Source: Bacillus massilinigeriensis (GTDB lineage Bacteria; Bacillota; Bacilli; Bacillales; Cytobacillaceae). Taken from it: a stretch of DNA of 64,000 nt. The stretch covers positions 1,036,664-1,100,663 of the forward strand of contig NZ_LT630337.1 of NCBI RefSeq assembly GCF_900117315.1, written 5' to 3'. Numbering within the stretch: position 1 is the first letter of the stretch; each line of letters starts with the position of its first letter. The notes beneath the pieces were generated by a model, which saw only the letters and a program-made list of their open reading frames with translations, had not been told where the DNA came from and searched no databases. A program made the position numbers and the translations under genes. Shown here in pieces: positions 1 through 9,333 of this stretch.

Positions 1-1
1 T

Positions 2-340
2 GGGATGGATGGTGAATTAGATCCAGGCTGCCGGAAATGTATGGTTTGGGATAAGGAAATGCAGGATCGGGAAATTCTTGAGTTTGTAAAGCATTTAATA
101 TCTTTAAGAAAAAATAATAAAGCATTGTCACATGGGGTATTAATTTTCCGTGAGGAGGCAAATGTTTTAGTGTACGATAAAACCTTCAATAATGAGAAAT
201 TCACCATAGTGATTAATCCATCTGCTGAAGCTGCACGAATCGATTTAGATATGAGCCATATGGAGCTTCTTCTTGGAAATGGATTGCTAGATGGTGAAAT
301 TCCTGGTAATGGGTATTTATTATTAAAAGAGAAAAAATAA
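2..340 (+). CDS. Neopullulanase/maltogenic amylase-type GH13 enzyme, C-terminal fragment
   Basis: The reading frame is open to the left edge, so only about the last 112 codons of a glycoside hydrolase family 13 enzyme are present. The visible part has the end of the catalytic barrel (DPGCRKCMVWD, then a helix with LISLRKNNKAL) followed by a short beta-rich C-terminal domain. The DPGCRKCM-W segment is typical of the neopullulanase/cyclomaltodextrinase subgroup, which hydrolyses cyclodextrins, pullulan and maltodextrins, probably in the cytoplasm. The catalytic residues lie outside the window, so exact specificity cannot be judged. The gene converges on the exporter pair and shares a terminator with it. 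Confidence 0.75.
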   Translation, partial: GMDGELDPGCRKCMVWDKEMQDREILEFVKHLISLRKNNKALSHGVLIFREEANVLVYDKTFNNEKFTIVINPSAEAARIDLDMSHMELLLGNGLLDGEIPGNGYLLLKEKK

Positions 341-370
341 AAATACTAGTAACATCAGGATAAACTATAA

Positions 371-444
371 AAAAGCCGTCTATCGTGAACGAATCCCAAT
401 GATCATGCTTAAAGGGAGATACCGTTCAACTATAGACGGCTTTT
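371..444. terminator. Bidirectional terminator between convergent genes
   Basis: Arms of 13 bp (AAAAGCCGTCTAT at 371 and its complement ending at 444) enclose a long loop that itself contains a second GTGAACG/CGTTCAAC pairing. A and T runs at the ends suit termination from both sides. Confidence 0.8.
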
Positions 445-910
445 ATGCACGTTTTTTGAATTTTCCACTTAGAGGATTTTTAAATTTTGACTGTCGGATC
501 GATTGATTAACAACTTCAGAAAAGACAAGTCCAATTGCTATTGCACCTGAAATCATAAAAGCCCTTGCAGCAAGATTGATCGCGATACTATAATTATTTT
601 CTACAAAATTCCGCATCGCATCATAGGCAAGACCTCCCGGCACAAGCGGTATGACACCGGCAACACTAAAAATAATAACAGGAGTTTTATACAGCTTTGA
701 AAAGATTTGACTGATTACCGCAACGGAAAATGATGCTGCTAATGAAGCAACCACTGAATCTATCCCATTAACCACCATTAAGATATAAATAATCCAACCA
801 AACATTCCAACAAAACCACATTTAATAAGCGAAGACTTTGGGGTATTAAAAATGACTCCAAAAGCACTTGTTGCAATGAAGCTTGTGATTAACTGTTCGA
901 AAACCATCAT
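443..910 (-). CDS. Threonine/serine exporter family protein, small subunit (YjjB/ThrE_2 type)
   Basis: A small hydrophobic protein of about 155 residues with four to five membrane segments, matching the C-terminal half of ThrE-type amino-acid exporters; the neighbouring gene supplies the other half. The features GVIPLVPGGLAYDAMR (about residues 85-100) and the repeated helices are family hallmarks. The start at 910 (MMVFEQL) is chosen because GGAGGTGG lies five bases upstream; the ATG at 925 lies inside that ribosome binding site. It follows its partner by 17 bp, so both are surely co-translated to form one inner-membrane exporter. Substrate assignment rests on family knowledge only. Confidence 0.8.
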   Translation of the reverse strand: MMVFEQLITSFIATSAFGVIFNTPKSSLIKCGFVGMFGWIIYILMVVNGIDSVVASLAASFSVAVISQIFSKLYKTPVIIFSVAGVIPLVPGGLAYDAMRNFVENNYSIAINLAARAFMISGAIAIGLVFSEVVNQSIRQSKFKNPLSGKFKKRA

Positions 911-927
911 CCTATCCACCTCCATCT

Positions 928-1692
928 TTAAAAGAAAGTTAATACAACAGCAATCCCCGCACCGATGGCAAAAGCAGTTAAAAACGCCTCAGCCCCTTTT
1001 GATAGACCCGAAACGAAATGGCCTGCCATTAAATCCCTCACAGCATTAGTGATGAGCAACCCTGGAACTAGCGGCATAACTGAACCAATAATAATTTTAT
1101 CTAGCTCGGTACCCCAACCAATTTTTACAAAAAGAAAGGCCAGAAAACCTATAAGAAAAGAGGATAAAAATTCCGAGAAGAATTTTATTGGGACAAGTCG
1201 ATGGAAATTTTGCTGACTAAGGAGGCCGACACCACCGCTCATAAAGGCAGGGATAAAATCATACCAGCCACCTTGAAACATAATGACAAAACAGCCACTA
1301 GAGATGGCTGCAGCTAATATTTGAATGTACAACGGAAACTGCAGCTTTGCCTTTTCTACTTCCTTTAATGCTTCATAGGCTTCCTCTAAGGTAAGTCCTT
1401 TGCTATGTATATTTCTTGAAATGCTATTTACTATTGTTACCTTTTCCAAATCCGTCGTCCGATTGGTGATCCTAAGTAGCCTCGTCTTAGTTTCTCCCAT
1501 TCCTTCGATGGAAAAGATAATCGCGGTTGGAGTCACATAACTATGAGACTGACCGACACCAAACCCGCGCGCAATCCACATCATCGTATCTTCCACTCTA
1601 TAGGTCTCTGCCCCGCTTTGAAGCATAATCTTCCCAGCAAGAAGGCAGACATCCATCACATCATTTGCTAACTTCACATGGTCTTCCATCAT
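928..1692 (-). CDS. Threonine/serine exporter family protein, large subunit (YjjP/ThrE type)
   Basis: About 254 residues. The N-terminal half is a soluble domain (ALLAGKIML-type helix, SGAETYRVEDTM at about 20-35, TPTAIIFSIEG); the C-terminal half has about five membrane helices with the conserved VPLVPGLLITNAVRD loop. It matches the N-terminal part of ThrE proteins, which export threonine and serine with proton coupling. The ORF opens at 1707, but GGAGAG sits four bases before ATG 1692 (MMEDHVK), the likely start. It is first in a two-gene operon with the YjjB-type subunit. The upstream 110 bp are AT-rich and probably hold the promoter. Confidence 0.8.
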   Translation of the reverse strand: MMEDHVKLANDVMDVCLLAGKIMLQSGAETYRVEDTMMWIARGFGVGQSHSYVTPTAIIFSIEGMGETKTRLLRITNRTTDLEKVTIVNSISRNIHSKGLTLEEAYEALKEVEKAKLQFPLYIQILAAAISSGCFVIMFQGGWYDFIPAFMSGGVGLLSQQNFHRLVPIKFFSEFLSSFLIGFLAFLFVKIGWGTELDKIIIGSVMPLVPGLLITNAVRDLMAGHFVSGLSKGAEAFLTAFAIGAGIAVVLTFF

Positions 1693-1866
1693 ACATCTCT
1701 CCAACATTCAAAAACTATGTCTTTCCAAAAGGCGAATTAGTTTTTTAGATTTAGCTAAAAAATAGACTTACCTATATATAAAAATTGCTAAAAAGCCATA
1801 AATTCTAATTTTAATGGGCAATGTCCAATTATTATTTATTAAAATAGTTGCTAGGTAGCAGATTTA

Positions 1867-2054
1867 TTCGCGAAATACTAAATTTATTCGCGAGATCTCG
1901 AAAAAATTCGCGAATTATTCCAATTTATTCGCGAAAATGTGTTTTTTATTCGCGATTTCAAAATCTATTCGCGAAAGTTCCCTTTTATTCGCGATTTCTT
2001 CTAATTATTCGCGAACAATTCAAATTTTTCACGAAAGTCCCCCTTTATTCGCGA
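1867..2054. repeat. Phased array of ten TTCGCGA motifs
   Basis: The motif TTCGCGA (usually TTATTCGCGAAA) occurs at 1867, 1887, 1907, 1928, 1949, 1968, 1988, 2008, 2028 (variant TTCACGA) and 2048. All copies are in the same orientation and start-to-start distances are 19-21 bp. The core is palindromic (TCGCGA) and CG-rich inside very AT-rich DNA. A period near 20 is not a multiple of three, so the ORF running through it is not a coding repeat. The array lies between selB and the exporter operon. The remainder of 1693-2216 shows nothing else recognisable. Confidence 0.9.
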
Positions 2055-2216
2055 AAGTACACGCTTCATACTAAACCAGGAACAATTCAATTACTGTCCC
2101 TAAAAGCAACAACGCTGAAGTCATTGTAGTTGATAATCCAACCACTTTCAATGAATATAAAAGAATTTGTTAAATAAAAGAAATTTCCTGCAATTTCTAC
2201 ATTTTGCACATAAAAA

Positions 2217-2240
2217 GTAAAAAGACCCATTTCCTGAGTC
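2217..2240 (-). terminator. Terminator of selB
   Basis: Minus-strand hairpin GACTC-N7-GGGTC (one G-U pair) starts three bases after the selB stop and is followed by a T-rich run. Confidence 0.65.
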
Positions 2241-2243
2241 CCC

Positions 2244-4133
2244 TTACCATTCTCGTTTCCATATGCGTTTATTCTCTATTCGATCTGTTAATCCAATTTC
2301 ATCTAGCTTTTCTAAAAATGGAATCAGCCATCTTCTCGACAATTCTACTGCAGCCTTTGCCTCGCTCACTTCAAACTCTACACTTGTTCCTTTTCGCAAT
2401 TTTCGAACAGTCTCCTGAAAAATAGCACCATCCCAAAAGTAATCCCCCTCTAGTTTCACAATGAACCCTTGCTCCTCTAACAATCGGGTCAAATCCAAAA
2501 ATAATTCCTTCGGCAGGCCTGCTTCATTAAAATACTCCTGGAATTTGCGAACCTTAATGCCATCTCTTATTAAACATTGAAGCATCCCTTCCACTCGTTT
2601 TTGCCAACCTTTTGGTACATGTGAAGTAAAGTCACTAAGATACACAAATTGTTCCTTTTGAGAAAAGACTCCTTTCGTTTTTCCTTCCTCTATTACATAT
2701 TCTAATAAGGTCTTTGGGTAGGTGCTTCGCATCGTCTGCAACAATTCCGCCTTATTTAATCCTATTTTCAATGGAGCTTCCGAATGAAAGTCCATCAAGC
2801 GTTCCCGAATTTCATCCTCCAAGCGGGAAATAATTTTTACTAATGTAAAATTCCCATCACTGTATTCCAGAAATTCATCTGCTTCCAACTCTTTTGCCAA
2901 ATTGGCATCATCAAGCGCTGTCTTTTTACTCAACTCAGCCAAATTCATACTTTTTTCCTCTAATAATAAAGAAACTATTCGTTCTTTCGCAGTCCCTTCC
3001 TTCTTCTTTTGTAGTTCTTCTACTGTATTTTGGCCAAAGCGATGCTTCTCACCAGAAGGATCGATTACCCATCCACCACCTATTGTTTCTTGTGGACTTG
3101 GTCGTCTAATGATGAAACGGTCACCGCGACTTACTACAATATCCTCTTCAAGACGGAGTTGGCAAAGGATTTCACCGTCTTTTTCCTTTGCTTCGTTTCG
3201 GTCAAAGAAAACAATTCTCCCCATCACTTCTGAGGTCCCAATATGACATTTCATTGGCATTCTTTGCTTTACTAAATAACCTAAATTTTTTATTAGAGAA
3301 AGTGAAACGTCAATCGTACGTGTAACATGAAACCGGTCTGAAGAAACAGCGACATTTCCACGTTCAATTTCCTCTTTTGCAACTCCACCTAAATTGATTG
3401 CAACCCGCTGACCTGCAAAAGCCTTTATAGCAGACTTATGATGAGTTTGAATTTGCCTTGCTCTTGTTTCTATTCCCTTTGGCAGAATTTTAAGGAGCTG
3501 ACCCTCTTCAACTATTCCTTCATAGACGGTTCCACGAACGATTGTTCCTTGACCTTTAATTGTAAAAACTTGATCAATTGGAAGGCGGAAATCCCCTTTA
3601 GTTTCACGAGGTTCAGATTCCTTTAATTTATGTATGATCATTTGCTTTAATTCTTCTGTCCCTTTATGGGAAAGACTGTCAACCATAACTACAGGGGCAT
3701 CTTCAAAAACGGACCCATGAAGTTCATCATTTATTTCCTCTTTTACTAAGTCAAGAAGCTCTTCTTCTACTCGATCTATTTTTGTAACTGCTATTATGCC
3801 ATTCTTGATTCCTAGAAAACCTAGTATTTCTATATGCTCCTTCGTTTGTGGCATCACACCTTCATCAGCAGCAACAACCAAAACCACTAAATCAATCCCT
3901 GCCACTCCAGCAATCATTTGCCTAATAAAACGCTCATGCCCAGGAACATCAACAAGGGATATTTGAATCTCCTCATCTTCGTACAAAGGGGCAAATCCAA
4001 GTTCAATGGAGATTTGTCGTTCCTTTTCCTCTTTTAATCGATCTGTATCTACATTTGTTAATGCTTTAGTTAATGTAGTCTTTCCATGGTCAATATGTCC
4101 GGCCATTCCTATTGTGAAATATCTTTTGGTCAT
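2244..4133 (-). CDS. selB: Selenocysteine-specific translation elongation factor SelB
   Basis: A 629-residue GTPase that would deliver selenocysteinyl-tRNA to UGA codons carrying a SECIS hairpin. The N-terminal G domain shows GMAGHIDHGKTTL, DVPGHERF and TKID, plus VAADEGVMPQTKEH, which is characteristic of SelB. EF-Tu-like beta-barrel domains follow, and the long C-terminal region (about 370-629) fits the winged-helix array that binds SECIS RNA. The start at 4133 (MTKRYF) follows AGGTGG by five bases; an ATG at 4154 lacks a better site. Unusually, no selA, selD or tRNA-Sec gene adjoins it, and no UGA-containing selenoprotein gene was recognised. Length agrees with the family. Confidence 0.9.
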   Translation of the reverse strand: MTKRYFTIGMAGHIDHGKTTLTKALTNVDTDRLKEEKERQISIELGFAPLYEDEEIQISLVDVPGHERFIRQMIAGVAGIDLVVLVVAADEGVMPQTKEHIEILGFLGIKNGIIAVTKIDRVEEELLDLVKEEINDELHGSVFEDAPVVMVDSLSHKGTEELKQMIIHKLKESEPRETKGDFRLPIDQVFTIKGQGTIVRGTVYEGIVEEGQLLKILPKGIETRARQIQTHHKSAIKAFAGQRVAINLGGVAKEEIERGNVAVSSDRFHVTRTIDVSLSLIKNLGYLVKQRMPMKCHIGTSEVMGRIVFFDRNEAKEKDGEILCQLRLEEDIVVSRGDRFIIRRPSPQETIGGGWVIDPSGEKHRFGQNTVEELQKKKEGTAKERIVSLLLEEKSMNLAELSKKTALDDANLAKELEADEFLEYSDGNFTLVKIISRLEDEIRERLMDFHSEAPLKIGLNKAELLQTMRSTYPKTLLEYVIEEGKTKGVFSQKEQFVYLSDFTSHVPKGWQKRVEGMLQCLIRDGIKVRKFQEYFNEAGLPKELFLDLTRLLEEQGFIVKLEGDYFWDGAIFQETVRKLRKGTSVEFEVSEAKAAVELSRRWLIPFLEKLDEIGLTDRIENKRIWKREW

Positions 4134-4186
4134 GCATTCCACCTGCTTCTTCACACAATTTTCCTACTCACCTTCTATTATAGACA

Positions 4187-4223
4187 AAAAATATAGCAGT
4201 GGAATTTAATAAATCCCGCTGCT
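4187..4223 (-). terminator. Terminator downstream of sbcDC
   Basis: A 14-bp minus-strand hairpin (AGCAGCGGGATTTA and its partner, two G-U pairs) precedes TATATTTTTTG, ending the sbcDC transcript and separating it from selB. Confidence 0.75.
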
Positions 4224-4253
4224 ATTATTGATTGGATATCTGTTCGAATAAAA

Positions 4254-7200
4254 CTATTTAATGACAAACTCTGTTTGGCTATAGCCCTCTTTAGTCTTTT
4301 TCACTTCTAAAATAGCTGGTATTGAATTTTTCAAGTCTTGAACATGGGAGATAACGCCAATCATGCGACCAGATTGCTGTAAGTCAATTAAAGTATCAAT
4401 TGCTTTATTTAAGGATTCTTCGTCTAAAGAACCAAATCCTTCATCGATAAACATGGTATCAATGGAAACTCCACCTTGAAAGCTCTGAATGACATCTGCC
4501 AATCCAAGTGCGAGGCTTAAGGAAGCATTAAACTTCTCCCCACCGGATAAGGTCTTTACATCCCGAGTTTGTCCAGTGTAAGAATCGAATACATCAAGGC
4601 CAAGACCACTTTGTCTTCCACGAGACTCTTGACGTTCACTACGTTCCAATATAAATTGCCCATTTGATAGATGCTTTAATCTCTCGTTAGCAGCAATGAT
4701 GATTTGTTCAAGATACTCGATTTGCAAATACCGTTCAAAGGATATTTTACTGCCATTTTGACCTCTAACCATGTCGTATAAATCAGTTAATCTATTCATT
4801 TGCTTCTCTAATTCTGACACTATTTCTTCCGTATCAAGAATTTTTATTCTTAACTCGATCGCCTTATTTTGATAACCTTCCGAATCGCTTAATGCTTTTA
4901 AAGCAAGATCGCGCTCATTCTTTAATTGTGTCAATTCACTAGTTAATAGTTCTAAATTCGCCTTTGTCTTATCCTTCAATTCCTCTTTAAGCTCGGTAAT
5001 TTGTTGCTTCAATGTTTCAATATTTTTCTTAAATTCCTCAATTGAGATCTTTAACTTCTCACGAGCACCATCTGACATTTTTGCAGATAAATAATCTTCT
5101 TCTGAGACAAATTGTGCTCTTTGTAATTCCGTTGTGAACTGGGTTACTGAACGTTCCTTTTTCTCTGTACTTTCTTTTAATTGGACTTGGGCACTGGAAT
5201 AATAAGCAGTTGCTTTTGTTTCTTCTTCCTTTGAGTCTTGTAACTGCTTTTGGGCGATATTCCAATCTTTCTCAAGCTTTTCCTTTCGGTTTTGCGCTTC
5301 AGTCATTTTTCGCTGTAATGTTGTAAAATTACGTATATCCTCAGGAATCCGACCAATCTTCTCATCATAAATCGCTTTTTCTTTGACAAAGTGAGTTAGC
5401 CTTTCTTGATAATTAGAGGAAATCTGTTCCCTTGTCGCTTCAGATTGCTTTAGTTCTTTTTCCGTTGATTCAAGAGTCCCTTTTAAGGTAGTTAGCTTTT
5501 CCTTTTCTAATAATAAATCGTCTACTTCTTTCCTAAGCTCTTTTCCCTCATGAACCATACGAAGGTAGATTTGCTCCGCCTCTTCCACCTGAAATCCTTT
5601 TTCGATTAGTTTTTGGGCACATGACTCAAGCTGTTCTGAATTAGACTTTAATCTAGCTGCCGCTTCACGAAATAAACTATATGATTTGTCAAATCGCTTT
5701 TTAGCCTCTTCTAGTTCTTCTTTAGAAGGAACCCTATCTTGTCCGTCTGCTTTATGAGGATGATCGATACTGCCACATACTGGACAAGGCCCTCCATCAT
5801 GCAAATGCATGGCAAGAATACTTGCTTGACCACTTATCCATGATTCCTCTAGCTTGTCGTATTGTTCCTTCACAACCACATAATGACTTTGCTTCTCTGA
5901 ATAATCTTGTTCGAGTTTTATTTGTGCTTGGTGAAATTTCCGATATTCCTGAACAACTGCTACCTGTTCTCTCAATTCATTTAAGGTTTGCTGCTTATTT
6001 GGTAGTTCGTCGACCAGCTTCTCAATCCTTTTTATTTCATTGGAAAGCTTGTCTATTTCCATATTTTTAGCCTCGATATTTCTACCGATAGCCAGTAGGT
6101 TATTAGATAGTTTCTGGACCTCATCTTCTAGTTTCGATAGCTCGGAATTCTTACTCTCTATCTCTTGAACGATTGGCACGTACTCCTTCAAGCGGTCAAG
6201 AGTCCGGACACTTTCCTCCCTTTCCTCTTTTCTGTTCTCCTCTTGTTCAAATAAGGCTTGCGCTATCCCAAGCTGCTCCCTTGCCTTATTTAGAGATATT
6301 TCTGCCCCATGTAAGGCTTGCTTTTTTGACCGTTCATCTACTCGCCATTCGTTCACCTGATTTTCATAGGCGACAATAATACTCGCACGTTCCGCTTTTT
6401 CATATTGCTTTTCCTTTTCGTTAAAGGTTGGAACCTGTAATGATAATTCTTGGAACCTATACTCCTTTTGTTCTAAATCTAGGAAACGGTCATTTATCGC
6501 CTTAGCCTGATGGTAGTTTTCAAGCTTTTGATTATAGGCCCCCTCAGCATCCTCTGAACGTTTCTTATTTTCCATCATTTCTATTTTGTAAAAATCAGCT
6601 TCAACATCCAAGCCGTCAATAATTTGATTGGTATTATATTCAGATTGTGAAAACACTTTAGTCAGCTTTGAATTCTCCCGAATAGGAAGAGTGGCTTGAA
6701 TATCTTCTATATAACGATCCCTCATTTGCTTTTCGCTTTTCCACTCTTCTTCGGCTTCTCTTTTACGATCGCGTAGTCGTTCACTAATCCATTTATATGG
6801 TTCTGTTTTAAAAATCTTACGTAGGATCTCTTCTTTATTTTCTGTCTGCGATGTTAAGAGCTTTCGAAACTCACCTTGTGGAAGCATGACAATTTGTCTA
6901 AACTGATCCTGAGTTAATCCTACAATCTCTTCTACCTTTTTATTAATCTCAGAAACAATTTGTCGGTCAACACAAGGAAGCTCACCCTCAACTGTTTTTT
7001 CATAAAATTCATATTGTTCCCCTGTCGCACTTTTATTGCCTTTTTTCACATGGGGAAGCTGCCTTCTAATCCGGTAGTTCTTTCCGTTAAGCTCAAACTC
7101 AAGCTCTACTGAAGTATGGACCTCATCATCAGCAAAATCACTGCGCATCATCTTCGAATCATTGCGGTCCTCTCCACTGGCAGAACCGTAAAGAGCAAAA

Positions 7201-7346
7201 CATATTGCATCAAAAATCGTTGTCTTCCCAGCACCCGTGTTTCCAGAGATAACAAAAATACGATTATCTTTAAGTTCAGTAAAATCGATAACTTCACGAT
7301 TCTTGTATGGTCCGAAAGCAGAAATTGTTAGTTTAAGCGGTCTCAT
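4254..7346 (-). CDS. sbcC: DNA repair exonuclease ATPase subunit SbcC
   Basis: A 1030-residue SMC/Rad50-like ATPase, partner of SbcD in the complex that opens DNA hairpins and trims blocked ends. Visible parts in order are Walker A GNTGAGKTT (about 35-43), a long coiled coil, the zinc hook CPVC (about 521-524), a second coiled coil, the ABC signature LSGGEKFNASLSLAL (about 930) and Walker B MFIDEGFGSLDEE (about 960). The length is normal for SbcC of Gram-positive bacteria. The ATG overlaps the sbcD stop by 4 bp, indicating translational coupling. A terminator follows. Confidence 0.95.
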   Translation of the reverse strand: MRPLKLTISAFGPYKNREVIDFTELKDNRIFVISGNTGAGKTTIFDAICFALYGSASGEDRNDSKMMRSDFADDEVHTSVELEFELNGKNYRIRRQLPHVKKGNKSATGEQYEFYEKTVEGELPCVDRQIVSEINKKVEEIVGLTQDQFRQIVMLPQGEFRKLLTSQTENKEEILRKIFKTEPYKWISERLRDRKREAEEEWKSEKQMRDRYIEDIQATLPIRENSKLTKVFSQSEYNTNQIIDGLDVEADFYKIEMMENKKRSEDAEGAYNQKLENYHQAKAINDRFLDLEQKEYRFQELSLQVPTFNEKEKQYEKAERASIIVAYENQVNEWRVDERSKKQALHGAEISLNKAREQLGIAQALFEQEENRKEEREESVRTLDRLKEYVPIVQEIESKNSELSKLEDEVQKLSNNLLAIGRNIEAKNMEIDKLSNEIKRIEKLVDELPNKQQTLNELREQVAVVQEYRKFHQAQIKLEQDYSEKQSHYVVVKEQYDKLEESWISGQASILAMHLHDGGPCPVCGSIDHPHKADGQDRVPSKEELEEAKKRFDKSYSLFREAAARLKSNSEQLESCAQKLIEKGFQVEEAEQIYLRMVHEGKELRKEVDDLLLEKEKLTTLKGTLESTEKELKQSEATREQISSNYQERLTHFVKEKAIYDEKIGRIPEDIRNFTTLQRKMTEAQNRKEKLEKDWNIAQKQLQDSKEEETKATAYYSSAQVQLKESTEKKERSVTQFTTELQRAQFVSEEDYLSAKMSDGAREKLKISIEEFKKNIETLKQQITELKEELKDKTKANLELLTSELTQLKNERDLALKALSDSEGYQNKAIELRIKILDTEEIVSELEKQMNRLTDLYDMVRGQNGSKISFERYLQIEYLEQIIIAANERLKHLSNGQFILERSERQESRGRQSGLGLDVFDSYTGQTRDVKTLSGGEKFNASLSLALGLADVIQSFQGGVSIDTMFIDEGFGSLDEESLNKAIDTLIDLQQSGRMIGVISHVQDLKNSIPAILEVKKTKEGYSQTEFVIK

Positions 7347-8566
7347 CGGTTACTCTCCTTCTCCCCTTGATTTGCTGTAACAGCGACCCGTTCTTTCGAA
7401 GGAATTGGTGATTGTTCACTATCCTTTTGTAATAGCTCCTGAAGAACCTCTAAAAAGATCGTTTCGGTTTCTTTCGTCGGTACCGTACCTTTTACTTCTT
7501 GATAAAAGGCTTTAAATAAGGATAAATCGTCCATCTTTGTTCGCGCTACCCTTTCAATCTTCTCTCCACCATTTATTTGTGGGGCCTGAATAACACGTTC
7601 AACATGCATGGCGTTTGGATAAACGGATCGAATTTTCTCCATGGGCATGAGAACTGGAGTTTCATCAAGCAATCGAACAAATACATAATCTTCGTTTACA
7701 GGGTGTTTTAATATCTCATCAATTTTCCCTTCAACCGTTCTCATATCTCGAATAGGGGTTAATAGACGCTTTTCTAATGTAACCTTTCCATCGGCATTGA
7801 TTTCCACGATAATGAATCCCTTTTTATGCTTTTCCTCTGAGATCGAATATTTTAGTGGTGACCCTGAATATTGGATGGTTTCATTCAATACAAAATGGGC
7901 TTGATGTAAGTGTCCTAAAGCCGTATAGTGGAACTCTTCAAAGTGACCTGCACTCACTTGCTCAGTCCCACCAATTGAGAGCGGGCGTTCAGAATCGCTT
8001 GTATTTTCCTCTTTTTCGCCGGTTTGAGTGACAAATGCATGTCCAACAAAAACATGACGAGCATTCGGATCCATATTCGCCCTGATTATATCCGTCATTT
8101 TTTTCATTGCATCATTATGAGTCTTTATATTATCGTCTTCAAATATATGCCGAATCACACTAGGGTCTGCATATGGTACTAAATGAAAATGCACCTCCCC
8201 ATACTCATCATTCAGCACAATTGGTTTTAGGGATTCAGAAATCCTGCCAATCATATGATAGCCTTTTGACTTCATGATTCTACTGCCAAAGTGAAGGCGA
8301 CTAGGGCTATCATGGTTCCCTGCAATAGCCAGCACAGGCGTGTTCAATTCCAAAACAATTTTCTCTAACACATCGTCTAACAGGTTTACAGCCTCAGTTG
8401 GCGGTACGCCTCGGTCATACAAGTCCCCTGCAATAATCACTGCATCTGGCTTTTCCTCTTCAATCGCTTTAACAAATTCCTGAAGAACATGTTTCTGATC
8501 CTCAGTCATATACACATTTTGAACTAGCTTCCCTAAATGCCAGTCTGCGGTATGGAAAAACTTCAT
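7343..8566 (-). CDS. sbcD: DNA repair exonuclease nuclease subunit SbcD
   Basis: A 407-residue Mre11-like metallophosphoesterase. Manganese-binding motifs appear in order: HTADWHLGK (about 5-13), GDLYDRG (about 47-53), GNHDSP (about 83-88) and LGHLHQAHF (about 220-228). The C-terminal capping region follows and ends in a less conserved charged tail. Together with SbcC it forms the endo/exonuclease acting on palindromes and DNA ends. It is the first gene of a two-gene operon, overlapping sbcC by 4 bp. No SOS box was recognised upstream. Start ATG at 8566 follows an AAGGGAAG-type site. Confidence 0.95.
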   Translation of the reverse strand: MKFFHTADWHLGKLVQNVYMTEDQKHVLQEFVKAIEEEKPDAVIIAGDLYDRGVPPTEAVNLLDDVLEKIVLELNTPVLAIAGNHDSPSRLHFGSRIMKSKGYHMIGRISESLKPIVLNDEYGEVHFHLVPYADPSVIRHIFEDDNIKTHNDAMKKMTDIIRANMDPNARHVFVGHAFVTQTGEKEENTSDSERPLSIGGTEQVSAGHFEEFHYTALGHLHQAHFVLNETIQYSGSPLKYSISEEKHKKGFIIVEINADGKVTLEKRLLTPIRDMRTVEGKIDEILKHPVNEDYVFVRLLDETPVLMPMEKIRSVYPNAMHVERVIQAPQINGGEKIERVARTKMDDLSLFKAFYQEVKGTVPTKETETIFLEVLQELLQKDSEQSPIPSKERVAVTANQGEKESNR

Positions 8567-8805
8567 TGAACTTCTTCCCTTCTTTATTTACTGTTTTATT
8601 TAGATTGTTTGGTTATTTATATTAATTGGAACAACTTAATTGTTGTTGAACTAAAACGTTGATTTATCTAATGTTTTATTAACATAGTCTTCTAATCTAT
8701 CATAAAATACTTTTAGCTATTAATAAAATAGAAATAATGGAAAATGGGTGGAAGGTAGTTTTCGCCGTGGATGCCTTTTAATAGATGACAAGGAATTTAC
8801 TTCAT
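8567..8805. other. Intergenic region upstream of sbcD
   Basis: AT-rich stretch between the sbcDC start and the cold-shock terminator. It presumably holds the sbcD promoter, but I see no convincing -35/-10 pair, operator or ORF. Confidence 0.4.
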
Positions 8806-8838
8806 ACACAAAAACAGCCCAACCGATGGCTGAGCTGT
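8806..8838 (-). terminator. Terminator of the cold-shock gene
   Basis: Minus-strand hairpin with an uninterrupted 11-bp stem (ACAGCTCAGCC, loop ATC, complementary arm with G-U pairs) followed by TTTTTGTG, just after the csp stop codon. Confidence 0.9.
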
Positions 8839-8853
8839 CATATTAGTCAATGA

Positions 8854-9054
8854 TTATTTTTTTGTTACGTTAGCAGCTTGTGGTCCACGAGCACCTTCAA
8901 CAACTTCAAAAGATACTTCTTGACCTTCTTCTAATGTTTTGAAACCTTCAGATTGGATTGCAGAGTAATGTACAAATACATCGTTTCCGTCTTCTGCTTC
9001 GATGAAACCGAAACCTTTCTCAGCATTGAACCATTTAACTTTACCGTTTTTCAT
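8854..9054 (-). CDS. Cold-shock protein, CspA/CspB family
   Basis: A 66-residue single cold-shock domain with both nucleic-acid-binding motifs, RNP1 KGFGFIE (about 14-20) and RNP2 VFVHYSAI (about 26-33). Such proteins are single-stranded RNA/DNA chaperones that assist translation after temperature drop and in stationary phase. ATG 9054 is preceded by AGGAGGA at good spacing; upstream in-frame codons to 9162 lie in the untranslated leader. The gene appears monocistronic with its own strong terminator. The leader of roughly 100 bases is the kind of region that carries cold-responsive control in this family, but no element is claimed here. Confidence 0.95.
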   Translation of the reverse strand: MKNGKVKWFNAEKGFGFIEAEDGNDVFVHYSAIQSEGFKTLEEGQEVSFEVVEGARGPQAANVTKK

Positions 9055-9291
9055 AAAAAAAATCCTCCTATTGGCCAATCCTAGCCATGTGAAAATTAAC
9101 CATTTACAACGCATAGCATTTATCACATTACTCTTCCAAACTTTGTTTTTAACTTGGAACAAGAACCTTGCAAAAACGTAACACGATGCATAACGGCTAC
9201 TTAAAATTTAGCATGAACATCATGGTATGTCAAGAAAAGACATCCTCCATTTCCAAGATAATCCAACCGTTTTATCCCCCTTTTTACAATC

Positions 9292-9329
9292 AAAAAGGCA
9301 TTCCATTTTTCACTTTGGAATACCTTTTC
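9292..9329 (-). terminator. Terminator of the 49-residue small gene
   Basis: A 13-bp minus-strand hairpin (AAAAGGTATTCCA, loop, complementary arm with one G-U pair) ends in a T run just after the TAA of the small ORF at 9334. Confidence 0.85.
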
Positions 9330-9333
9330 TCGA

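Noticed and set aside
1848-2129. 93-codon plus-strand ORF over the TTCGCGA array
   Set aside because: Its residues are an echo of the 20-bp repeat read in rotating frames; it has no ribosome binding site and no known domain.
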